Positions 55,652 through 62,764 of a stretch of DNA of 64,000 nt are shown here, piece after piece. Made by a program: the position numbers and the translations under genes. The notes under the pieces are model-generated. The model ran no database searches. It was not told the DNA's origin and worked only from the letters and a program-made list of their open reading frames with translations. Positions within the stretch are counted from its first letter, which is position 1. The number at the start of each line of letters is the position of its first letter. Origin of the DNA: Nitrospirota bacterium (lineage in GTDB: Bacteria > Nitrospirota > Nitrospiria > Nitrospirales > Nitrospiraceae); NCBI GenBank assembly GCA_004296885.1, contig SCVN01000015.1:186001-250000 (forward strand), in the 5' to 3' direction.

Positions 55652-55739
55652 ACGCAGGGCGGCGGACTTGCGAAACGTCGGCTTGCACGTAACCCCTTGT
55701 CCTGCGCGGCGTTCGGCCTGACGACCGACAGGCGTCTGC

Positions 55740-55769
55740 TTGACACTTCTACATACTTTGCAGTAAGGT
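55740..55769 (+). promoter_or_regulatory. possible promoter of aroG
   Basis: A perfect TTGACA (-35), an 18-nt spacer and TAAGGT (-10, 3/6). The predicted start near 55776 is 25 nt before the aroG ATG. No trp- or tyr-type operator was recognised. Confidence 0.4.
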
Positions 55770-55800
55770 GATGTCTTATTTCTGCTCCTGAGAGTTGACC

Positions 55801-56877
55801 ATGCGCGAGCCGGTTGACAATAGGAACGTCGGCGAGATCAGGCCGCTCCCGCCTCCCCGCGAGGTCAAAACCAGTCTGCCGATCACGCCGACCGCCGCCG
55901 AACTCGTCGTGCAGACCCGCCATGCCATCCGGGACATCTTGCACGGTACGGACAAGGACCACCTGCTCGTCATCGTCGGCCCCTGTTCGATTCATGACCC
56001 GCAAGCCGCCGTCGCATATGCGGAAGCGTTGAAGCGAGTCGCCGATGCCACCAAGGACCGACTCTTGATCGTCATGCGGACCTATTTCGAGAAGCCCCGC
56101 ACGACCGTCGGCTGGAAAGGGCTCATCAACGATCCCCACCTGGACGGCACCTGCGATATCGCAGCCGGTTTCGAATTGGCCCGCAAGGTGCTGCTGGAAA
56201 TCAACGAGCACGGCATCCCCTGCGCTTGCGAGCTGCTGGACCCGGTGACCCCCCAGTACATCGCCGACCTGCTGAGCTGGGTCGCCATCGGCGCGCGCAC
56301 GACCGAGAGCCAGATCCACCGCGAGATGGCCAGCGGCCTCTCCATGCCGGTGGGATTCAAGAACGGCACGGACGGAGGCCTGCAAGTGGCGGTCAACGCC
56401 ATGACCACCGCCCGCCAGCCCCACAGCTTCGTCGGCATCAACGCGAACGGCGTCACCTCGATCATCAAGACCCTCGGCAACCCGGACCGGCACATCGTCC
56501 TGCGCGGCGGGGGCGGAAAAACCAACTACGGGCCGGAAGATGTGGTGCGCGCCGCGGCGCTGGTGGCCGGGGAACAGATCGCCCGCCCGATCATGGTGGA
56601 TTGTTCGCACGACAACTCCAGCAAGGATCATCGGCGGCAAAGCGAGGTGGCCCGATCCGTCGCCCGGCAGTTCACCGGCGGACAACGGGCGATCATGGGC
56701 CTGATGCTGGAAAGCAACCTCCACCCCGGCAAGCAAACCTGGAAAGCGGGGGCCCAACTGGCCTACGGCGTGTCCATCACCGATGCCTGCCTGGGATGGG
56801 ACGAAACCGAGTCCCTGCTCCTCGAACTCGCCGACGTGCAGGCGCGCAAAGCCGCGCCGGAACCCGTGTCCTCCTAG
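55801..56877 (+). CDS. aroG: 3-deoxy-7-phosphoheptulonate synthase (class I)
   Basis: 358 residues from the ATG at 55801 (a TTG two codons earlier is less likely). It condenses phosphoenolpyruvate and erythrose-4-phosphate, the first step of aromatic amino acid synthesis. VIVGPCSIHDPQAA, MRTYFEKPRTTVGWKGLINDP-type core, and the metal/PEP ligands in DCSHDNSSKDH and GLMLESNLHPG are intact. The N-terminal extension before the barrel resembles AroG/AroF/AroH, which carry feedback control. The gene is monocistronic, convergent with the Fur-family gene. Confidence 0.96.
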   Translation: MREPVDNRNVGEIRPLPPPREVKTSLPITPTAAELVVQTRHAIRDILHGTDKDHLLVIVGPCSIHDPQAAVAYAEALKRVADATKDRLLIVMRTYFEKPRTTVGWKGLINDPHLDGTCDIAAGFELARKVLLEINEHGIPCACELLDPVTPQYIADLLSWVAIGARTTESQIHREMASGLSMPVGFKNGTDGGLQVAVNAMTTARQPHSFVGINANGVTSIIKTLGNPDRHIVLRGGGGKTNYGPEDVVRAAALVAGEQIARPIMVDCSHDNSSKDHRRQSEVARSVARQFTGGQRAIMGLMLESNLHPGKQTWKAGAQLAYGVSITDACLGWDETESLLLELADVQARKAAPEPVSS

Positions 56878-56882
56878 CCCCG

Positions 56883-57299
56883 CTACTGGCACTTCGGACA
56901 CCATCCGAAAAACTCGAGTGAATGTTCCTCGACTGTGAAACGGGTTTCCCGCTCCACCAGTGCGGTTAATTTCTTGAGCGGACAGAGCATGAGGTCGGCG
57001 ATGCGGCCGCATCCGCGACAACGGATGTGATGGTGATGCTCCCGGCCGTGGCGGGTTTCATAGCGGAACTGCCCCTCCCCCAGCTCCACCTGCGCAATCA
57101 GGCCGAGCTTCTTCAAGACGGCCAGGGTCCGGTAGACGGTGACCAGATCCACGGCCACCTGTTCCCGCTTGAGCCGCGCATGGACATCGGCCGCACTCAG
57201 GGGATATTTCGATTTCTCCAGGACGTCGAGAATGGCCTTGCGGGGACGCGTCAACCGTCGGCCCTCGGCACGCAACCCGGCAATCAGATTCTTGATCAT
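56883..57299 (-). CDS. Fur-family transcriptional regulator
   Basis: 138 residues. The winged helix (LTRPRKAILDVLEKSKYPLSAADVHARL, VTVYRTLAVLKKLGL) and the His-rich metal site HHHHIRCRGCGRIADL with a second CPKC at the C-terminus show a zinc-structured Fur/PerR/Zur-type regulator. Which metal it senses cannot be decided by eye. An inverted repeat (57318-57332) just upstream could be its own operator. It neighbours the receptor operon (one gene away), which it may control. Confidence 0.93.
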   Translation of the reverse strand: MIKNLIAGLRAEGRRLTRPRKAILDVLEKSKYPLSAADVHARLKREQVAVDLVTVYRTLAVLKKLGLIAQVELGEGQFRYETRHGREHHHHIRCRGCGRIADLMLCPLKKLTALVERETRFTVEEHSLEFFGWCPKCQ

Positions 57300-57317
57300 G
57301 TCGCCCTCGCCGTTAAT

Positions 57318-57332
57318 TGCAACTGGTTTGCA
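57318..57332. promoter_or_regulatory. possible operator dyad upstream of the Fur-family gene
   Basis: TGCAA-CTGGT-TTGCA, a perfect 5-bp inverted repeat with a 5-nt centre in an AT-richer patch, about 20 nt before the ATG. It differs from the classical Fur box, so its role is a guess. Confidence 0.3.
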
Positions 57333-57443
57333 TGTACCACGCGCACCGGAACCCTGTCAATCCTGCACCGCTTCTCACCGCCACGCCCCCTGTGCTAGGA
57401 TGCCGCCGATTCGGACCTTCCAGCCAAGGAGACCCTCTCGTCC

Positions 57444-58223
57444 ATGTTGATCGACACCCACGCCCATCTGGACGATACCCGCTACGACGACGATCGGGAA
57501 GCCGTTATCACGCGCGCGCGCGACGCCGGGGTCGAGACCTTCGTGACCATCGGATGCGACCTGGCGACCAGCAAGGCCGCCGTGGACCTGGCCGCCCGTT
57601 ACCCCTTCGTCTACGCGGCCGTGGGCGTGCATCCTCACGAAGTGAAGCACATCGAAGACGGCTGGTACGACGAATTCCGTCGGCTGGCCGGCCATGAAAA
57701 GGTCGTCGCCTACGGCGAGATCGGGCTGGATTATCACTACAACCACTCCCCACCCAAGCTCCAGCGTGAACGCTTTCGCGAGCAAGTCGGCTTGGCCAAG
57801 GAGCTACGCCTCCCCCTGGTCATCCACACGCGCGAAGCCCAGGAGGACACGATTGCGATTCTCAAAGAAGAGAAAGCCGGTGACGTCGGCGGCGTCTTCC
57901 ACTGCTTCTCCGGCGACGCCTGGCTGGCCAAGGATGCGCTGGACCTTGGGTTTTACCTGTCCTTCTCCGGCGTCATCACGTTCCAGAACGCAGCCATGTT
58001 GCGGGACATCGTGAAAACCGTCCCCCTCGACCGAATCCTGGTCGAGACGGATTGCCCCTACCTGACGCCGGTCCCCTATCGGGGCAAGCGGAACGAGCCG
58101 GCGTTCGTCAAACTGGTGGTGGAGAAAATTGCGGAAGTGAAAGGGCCGGCAGAGGTGGCCGGCGTGGAAGAAATAGGCCGGATCACGTCCGACAACGCCC
58201 GACGCCTGTTCAAAATCCCCTGA
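57444..58223 (+). CDS. TatD-family metal-dependent hydrolase
   Basis: 259 residues. The metal ligands sit in DTHAHLDD, VGVHPHEVKH, GEIGLDYHYN and ETDCPYLTP, all intact. TatD proteins are 3'-5' exonucleases active on DNA and RNA, implicated in DNA repair. The gene starts 144 bp from the Fur-family gene (divergent), and its 3' end overlaps the convergent YacP-like gene by 14 bp. Confidence 0.95.
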   Translation: MLIDTHAHLDDTRYDDDREAVITRARDAGVETFVTIGCDLATSKAAVDLAARYPFVYAAVGVHPHEVKHIEDGWYDEFRRLAGHEKVVAYGEIGLDYHYNHSPPKLQRERFREQVGLAKELRLPLVIHTREAQEDTIAILKEEKAGDVGGVFHCFSGDAWLAKDALDLGFYLSFSGVITFQNAAMLRDIVKTVPLDRILVETDCPYLTPVPYRGKRNEPAFVKLVVEKIAEVKGPAEVAGVEEIGRITSDNARRLFKIP

Positions 58224-58743
58224 GCTGTCGGCTCCGCTTGCGAAGCGCCTTGGGTAGTTTTCGCGGATTACCCTTCTTCTCCGGATTCCGTCGCGGCAGG
58301 TCGTCCTCGGGTCCATCTTTCTGATAGGGACCGCTCTGGGCCGTCACGGCTGGCCGGACCCGGAGCCTGGATTCAAACTCCGCGGCGGCGATCACGAAGG
58401 CCCCGCAAGCCCTGGCAAAGTCCGCGACCTCCCGATCCGAGGACACGACGGCGCAATCCCGCCCATACTCCTCCGCCAGACGCTGGATCACCTGATCGGC
58501 CCGTTCCCCGCGCCGGGAATAAACGACCAGCAGTCCGGCCCTGTGTTCCTGACGTTCTGCTTCTCCGCCCTGCTGCCAACCGTCGAAGACCACTGTGATC
58601 GGATGGCCCTTGCGCTGCCGATACGCCGACAAATCCCGCAGGAGTTGTTCGCGGGCCGCTTCGCCACCGGCAGCACCAGTGCGCCCGACCTGCCCCCTCA
58701 CGCCGAGGAGGTTATAGCCATCCACGATCACATGCCTCGCCAT
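58210..58743 (-). CDS. YacP-like NYN-domain protein
   Basis: 177 residues. The N-terminus VIVDGYNLLG, the central VVFDGWQQGG and the VVSSDREVADFARACGAFVIAAAEF segment give the acidic cluster of the NYN (PIN-like) nuclease fold. B. subtilis YacP/Rae1 is the best-known relative, a ribosome-associated mRNA endonuclease. The C-terminus is basic (PRKLPKALRKRSRQLRGF), as expected for RNA binding. Activity here is inferred from the family. Confidence 0.88.
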   Translation of the reverse strand: MARHVIVDGYNLLGVRGQVGRTGAAGGEAAREQLLRDLSAYRQRKGHPITVVFDGWQQGGEAERQEHRAGLLVVYSRRGERADQVIQRLAEEYGRDCAVVSSDREVADFARACGAFVIAAAEFESRLRVRPAVTAQSGPYQKDGPEDDLPRRNPEKKGNPRKLPKALRKRSRQLRGF

Positions 58744-58884
58744 GAGAACGGAGCCTAGCCGACCGATTTCCTCCTGTCAATTTCAGACAGGCCTATGCCG
58801 AAGGAGAGAGGACAGGGGTAAACACTTGACAATCAGGCTGGCTTCTGACAAGTTTTCTTAAGATTATCGCGACCCTGGACCACT

Positions 58885-60267
58885 ATGCCGACTCGCTTCC
58901 TGCTGACCTATGGCCTGACCGCTTGGCTGCTGTCCCTCGGCATCCCGGCCCCTGCCTTGTCGGTTGCCGGACCGCCCTCGCTCCCCCACGCCTCCTTGGG
59001 AATAGTTCATAGCCTGGCCCACAAGGTCAAGAAGCCCGTACACAAGAATGTCGCCCAACCCCAGGACGGCGCGTTGGTGCAAAACATCCGGGTGAAAGAC
59101 TACTCGGACTATACGCGCCTGGTGCTGGATCTCGACCAGCAGACGACCTTCACCCAGAGCCGCCAGGAAAGCCCGAACCAGGCGATCGTGGAATTGCAAA
59201 ACACCAGACTCAGCGAGCGCTTGCGAGCCAAGCTCAGCGGCAGAAAACTGCCCAATGAAGTCTCCATCGCTCAACCGCACACCCATTCCGTGACCGTGTC
59301 CGTCAACCTGAGCCAGGTCCGCGACTATAAGCTGATCGCCCTCAGCAGGCCGGAGCGGCTCGTGGTGGACCTCTACCATCGAAGCGAGAAGGACAAACCG
59401 GTGCTCGGGCAGCCAGTCGAGCCAGCGGCACCCACGACGACCGTAGCCAGGACGCCCGCCCCAGCCCCTGATCCGATTGCCGAACCCATGCCACCGGCCC
59501 AGACAGCCCAACCGACTCCTGCAGCCCATCCGGCTCCCGTGCCCTCACCGGTTCGTTCCCAGCCACGCTCCGCACCAGGGAAGGACATCAAGCTGATCGT
59601 GATCGACCCGGGGCACGGAGGCAAGGACCCGGGCGCCATCGGCCAGCAGCACACGGCTGAAAAGGACGTGACCTTGCAGGTGGGGCTGAAGCTCCGCGAC
59701 CTGATCACCAAGTACCTCGGGACCCAGGTGCTTATGACGCGGGACCGCGACGTGTTCGTGGAGCTGGGCGATCGGGCCAAGTTCGCCAACAGCAAGGACG
59801 CGGACCTCTTTGTGTCGATCCACGTCAACTCCCACCCGCAACGCAACACCAAGGGACTGGAGGTTTACCACTTCGGCGAGGCCAGCGACCGGCGCGCCCT
59901 GGCCGTGGCCGCGCGGGAAAACGGCACGCCGATCGAGAGCACCGGCGTGGGCTGGCAGTACATCCTGGCGGATTTCGTCACCAGCAAGAAAATCGAAAAG
60001 TCGCAAGAACTAGCCTGGACGACCAAACAGGCCATGGTCGCCCACTTGGACGACCATTACGACGTGGTGGATCACGGCGTGAAGACCGCGCCCTTCTATG
60101 TGATCCGCTTCACCACCATGCCCAGCATCCTGGCCGAGATCGCCTTCATCTCCAATCCTGCCGAAGAGAAGCTCATGCGGACCGATACCTTCACTAGCCG
60201 CATGGCCGACGCCATCTTCCAAGGCATCCGGGACTACGTCAACCCCATCCAGACTGCCGCGCGCTGA
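58885..60267 (+). CDS. amiC: N-acetylmuramoyl-L-alanine amidase with AMIN domain
   Basis: 460 residues. A signal peptide (LTYGLTAWLLSLGIPAPALS) is followed by an AMIN domain (about 60-165: VQNIRVKDYSDYTRLVLDLD), a Pro/Ala-rich linker, and an Amidase_3 catalytic domain (about 225-455) with zinc ligands in VIDPGHGGKDPGAIG and SIHVNSHPQR and the Glu in AEIAFISNPAEE. It splits septal peptidoglycan during cell separation. TTGACA lies at 58826, but no convincing -10 box follows. The truA gene starts 12 bp downstream. Confidence 0.95.
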   Translation: MPTRFLLTYGLTAWLLSLGIPAPALSVAGPPSLPHASLGIVHSLAHKVKKPVHKNVAQPQDGALVQNIRVKDYSDYTRLVLDLDQQTTFTQSRQESPNQAIVELQNTRLSERLRAKLSGRKLPNEVSIAQPHTHSVTVSVNLSQVRDYKLIALSRPERLVVDLYHRSEKDKPVLGQPVEPAAPTTTVARTPAPAPDPIAEPMPPAQTAQPTPAAHPAPVPSPVRSQPRSAPGKDIKLIVIDPGHGGKDPGAIGQQHTAEKDVTLQVGLKLRDLITKYLGTQVLMTRDRDVFVELGDRAKFANSKDADLFVSIHVNSHPQRNTKGLEVYHFGEASDRRALAVAARENGTPIESTGVGWQYILADFVTSKKIEKSQELAWTTKQAMVAHLDDHYDVVDHGVKTAPFYVIRFTTMPSILAEIAFISNPAEEKLMRTDTFTSRMADAIFQGIRDYVNPIQTAAR

Positions 60268-60279
60268 CCGAGGCAGGCA

Positions 60280-61014
60280 GTGCCGACCTTCAAGCTGATT
60301 CTCGAATACGATGGAACAAGCTATGCCGGCTGGCAGCGGCAGCCGGACCAGCCGACCGTGCAAGCCGCCTTGGAAGATGCCATCCAGAAGATCACGCAGA
60401 CACACATCGCCGTGATCGGCGCCGGCCGGACCGACGCAGGCGTCCATGCCCTCGGCCAGGTCGTGAGCTTCCGCTCGGACAAGCCTCTGACTCCTCGCGA
60501 CTGGCGGCGCGCGCTCAACGCCCACCTCCCGGCCGACATCAGCGTCCAGGCAGCCGAATCGGTGTCAGACGACTTCCATGCCCGCTACTCGGCCAAGGCC
60601 AAGCAGTACGAGTACAGGATTCTGAACCAGCCAGAACGGCCAGCCCTGGACCGCAACCGTGCCTGGCACATCTATGGCCCGCTGAATTTCGACGCGATGC
60701 GCCAGGCAGCCGCCTGCTTAATCGGCAAACAGGACTTCGCCTCGTTTCAAGGGCACCCGACCGACACGACGGATACGATCTGCGACTTACAACGGTTGGA
60801 TCTCGTCCAGGAAGGGCCTTTGGTACGGATACAATTTCTCGGCGATCGGTTTCTCAAACAGATGGTCCGCGCGATCGTGGGAACCTTGGTCGAGATCGGC
60901 CAAGGCAAGCGGCCACCCGAGGGCATGAAGGATATCCTGGAGGCAAAAGACCGCCGCTCCGCCGGCTACACAGCTCCCCCGCAGGGGTTGTATTTGGTGA
61001 GAGTGGATTACTGA
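60280..61014 (+). CDS. truA: tRNA pseudouridine(38-40) synthase
   Basis: 244 residues from a GTG. TruA isomerises U38-U40 in the anticodon arm. The catalytic Asp is in GAGRTDAGVHALGQV; LEYDGTSYAGWQRQP and the C-terminal FLKQMVRAIVGTLVEIG are conserved. It ends the plus-strand run; the sequence beyond has lower GC. Confidence 0.96.
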   Translation: MPTFKLILEYDGTSYAGWQRQPDQPTVQAALEDAIQKITQTHIAVIGAGRTDAGVHALGQVVSFRSDKPLTPRDWRRALNAHLPADISVQAAESVSDDFHARYSAKAKQYEYRILNQPERPALDRNRAWHIYGPLNFDAMRQAAACLIGKQDFASFQGHPTDTTDTICDLQRLDLVQEGPLVRIQFLGDRFLKQMVRAIVGTLVEIGQGKRPPEGMKDILEAKDRRSAGYTAPPQGLYLVRVDY

Positions 61015-61260
61015 ACGACGAAGGAACTGAGGAGTCTCGGCTGACGAACGAACTGGTTAATACCCAACATCACCTCTGTCAGCGCCCCGCCCCACACCTC
61101 GGGCGTGGAGAGATATTGACCTACACGTGGCATAACGAAATGCTCGCTCGCCTGCGCCATTGCAATCACTGCGTATCTCGGCATGACGTTCTTCGGCCCT
61201 GGCCAAGTACAGCGGCGGTTCGGCGAGGCTCTCGTGATGACGACGAACCTTGGGGCGCAA

Positions 61261-62163
61261 CTAATTCTCGTTGAGGCCAAATTCCCGCGTGTGAAGTCTG
61301 GTTTTCCAAGTCTGTTCCAATCGAATGACTTCGTCGGACGGCATATCAGGCGAAACACGTTGAAGGATACTGAACTTGAAATAGTTCGGGTCGCGCTTTC
61401 GTAGCTCTTTGTTTCCGCCGTGGCCGGATATACCGTAATTGAGCCATCGCCCCAGAATATTCACGGTGCTATAGGCTGCGCCAACGTATCCGCGGCCATC
61501 TGAGGAATCCAAAATGTAGTAGATACCACGCCACTCCTTCAGCGAAGCCTTCCACTTCGAAGGTAGTACCTTCAACTCTGACCACGTTACGACCAGCTCG
61601 TCCCATGCCGGCATAACCGCCTCGAAAGCGCTTGATTCGCAGATCGCGTGAATTTCAAATGTATTGCGATCTGCCCATCGCCACCAAGATCGTTCAAGCC
61701 CCGGCCAACGAATGACCAAACGACCACGCCAGGAGGAATAAAACTTGGCATTGAGGACTAGATCAAACCAAAGGGTCGCGGGTCGATCACCGCCAAAACC
61801 GGTCATACCGAAAGACTCATGGAGTTCTTTGTTCGCGGCAATCTTCCAAAACCCTTTCAAGCCGAGCGGCCGCCAACTCTTCACCGCATAGAGCCCAGCA
61901 AACAACGCCGTACCTGCATCAACGCCGATGAATGAGGCAATGTACTTGGCTCGCGTAAACGCCTTCTCCACCTTCGGGAACTGCGCTTGCTGGTATGCGT
62001 TGTATAGATTGGGCTTCTCAGCCACGAGCCACGGAAGAGTCTTACGCAGTTTCGGTTCTTGCGGGCGATGACGCAGTACCAGCACATCCGCTGGCGATAT
62101 CCCGTGTTTCCGCAGAAGATCATTCAGATGCAATACGGCTTTATCATTCACACAAGTGCTCAT
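61261..62163 (-). CDS. GIY-YIG-domain nuclease-like protein
   Basis: 300 residues. The C-terminal 90 residues show a GIY-YIG fold: RGIYYILDS (213-221), YVG (226-228), an Arg-containing LGRWLNYG and the catalytic-type Glu283 in IRLEQTWK. The first 210 residues are an unrecognised domain rich in Trp and Lys (PWLVAEKPNLYNAYQQ, WFKDLVLNAKFYSSW-like part). GIY-YIG enzymes cut DNA in repair, restriction or mobile elements. The gene has lower GC than its neighbours, stands alone, and is oriented opposite to truA, all consistent with recent acquisition. Defence or selfish functions are both possible. Confidence 0.85.
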   Translation of the reverse strand: MSTCVNDKAVLHLNDLLRKHGISPADVLVLRHRPQEPKLRKTLPWLVAEKPNLYNAYQQAQFPKVEKAFTRAKYIASFIGVDAGTALFAGLYAVKSWRPLGLKGFWKIAANKELHESFGMTGFGGDRPATLWFDLVLNAKFYSSWRGRLVIRWPGLERSWWRWADRNTFEIHAICESSAFEAVMPAWDELVVTWSELKVLPSKWKASLKEWRGIYYILDSSDGRGYVGAAYSTVNILGRWLNYGISGHGGNKELRKRDPNYFKFSILQRVSPDMPSDEVIRLEQTWKTRLHTREFGLNEN

Positions 62164-62337
62164 GATCCGCCTGCCTCACTGAACTAATGAGTATACTGAT
62201 CGGCATATCCTGCTCCTGCTAGACCGAGCGGCGATTGCGCGATTCTCATCTGATTTCGACTGCTTGTCAAGAATCGCACAGCGCAGACTAGCGTGATATG
62301 CCGATAGGTAGCCTTGTTTCACCATTGTTTCCCCAAA

Positions 62338-62578
62338 GGGTGTGTTGGGGCACAAGCCGACTTCACCGGAGGAGCGAAACAGACCGGCGAAACTCTGCCG
62401 GGAAGGAAAGCGGAAACTGACTGAGTCCGCGAAGGAATTTCCGAAGGGCGCACGGCGCGATGAATAAAGAGCGCCACGTTTGTGCGCGCCGCCGAGTCGG
62501 TGAGGCGGCCGGAACTCCGCCCGGCAGAGTCCGAGGGGCCACTCCGAAGGTGCGGAGGCGAGGCGCCCCGACACACTC
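62338..62578. repeat. 241-bp imperfect palindrome
   Basis: Outer arms GGGTGTGTTGGGGCAC (62338-62353) and the complement of GAGTGTGTCGGGGCGC (62563-62578) pair at 13 of 16 positions. The inner arms ACTCTGCCGGG (62392-62402, and inverted at 62520-62530) are identical. The central GGCGC/GCGCC (62454-62458, 62471-62475) encloses a 12-nt loop. All three pairs share nearly the same centre (about 62460). It could fold as DNA or RNA. Confidence 0.75.
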
Positions 62579-62640
62579 GCACTCCGCCCTTCGTCAGCCG
62601 AGTCTTAATCAATCTGGAAAGAGCCGCCCGCCCCGGCCAT

Positions 62641-62665
62641 CCTTCGACAGGCTCAGGATGAACGG
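62641..62665. repeat. REP-like motif (25 bp)
   Basis: It starts CCTTCGACAGGCTCAGGATG and ends AACGG. Motifs of this kind (CCTTCGACAGGCTCAGG...) are very common intergenic repeats in many GC-rich bacteria. Only one copy is in the window. Confidence 0.5.
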
Positions 62666-62764
62666 GCTTAGGGCTTTGGCTGGTTCTGCTTTCGAGTTTC
62701 TTACGGAGTTCGGTAATCTGCTCTTGAATGTGAATCTGGTAGCGTTATGGTCTCTGCAATCGGC

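Larger units (their letters stand above)
61033..62605. mobile_element. lower-GC accessory island bounded by short inverted repeats
   Basis: CTCGGCTGACGAA occurs at 61036-61048 and in inverted form at 62590-62602 (13/13, or 15/16 when extended outward). Between them lie about 230 bp without a gene, the GIY-YIG nuclease gene, and the 240-bp palindrome at 62338-62578. GC in 61.0-62.3 kb is visibly lower than in the rest of the window. No transposase or target-site duplication was found, so a mobile element is only a hypothesis. Confidence 0.35.
62164..62764. other. 601-bp region without a credible gene
   Basis: It contains a 240-bp imperfect palindrome (62338-62578), the right copy of the 13-bp inverted repeat (62590-62602) and a REP-like motif (62641-62665). 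Several ORFs can be drawn through it, but they are Ser/Arg/Pro-rich, lack ribosome-binding sites and appear on both strands in register with the palindrome. No tRNA or known RNA family was recognised. Confidence 0.7.

Noticed and set aside
61008-61358. 116-residue minus-strand ORF after truA
   Set aside because: It overlaps the end of the GIY-YIG gene in another frame and has no domain, signal or ribosome-binding site.
62176-62574. 132-residue ORF in the palindrome
   Set aside because: Both strands give similar Ser/Arg/Pro-rich ORFs in register with the palindrome; there is no Shine-Dalgarno or domain.
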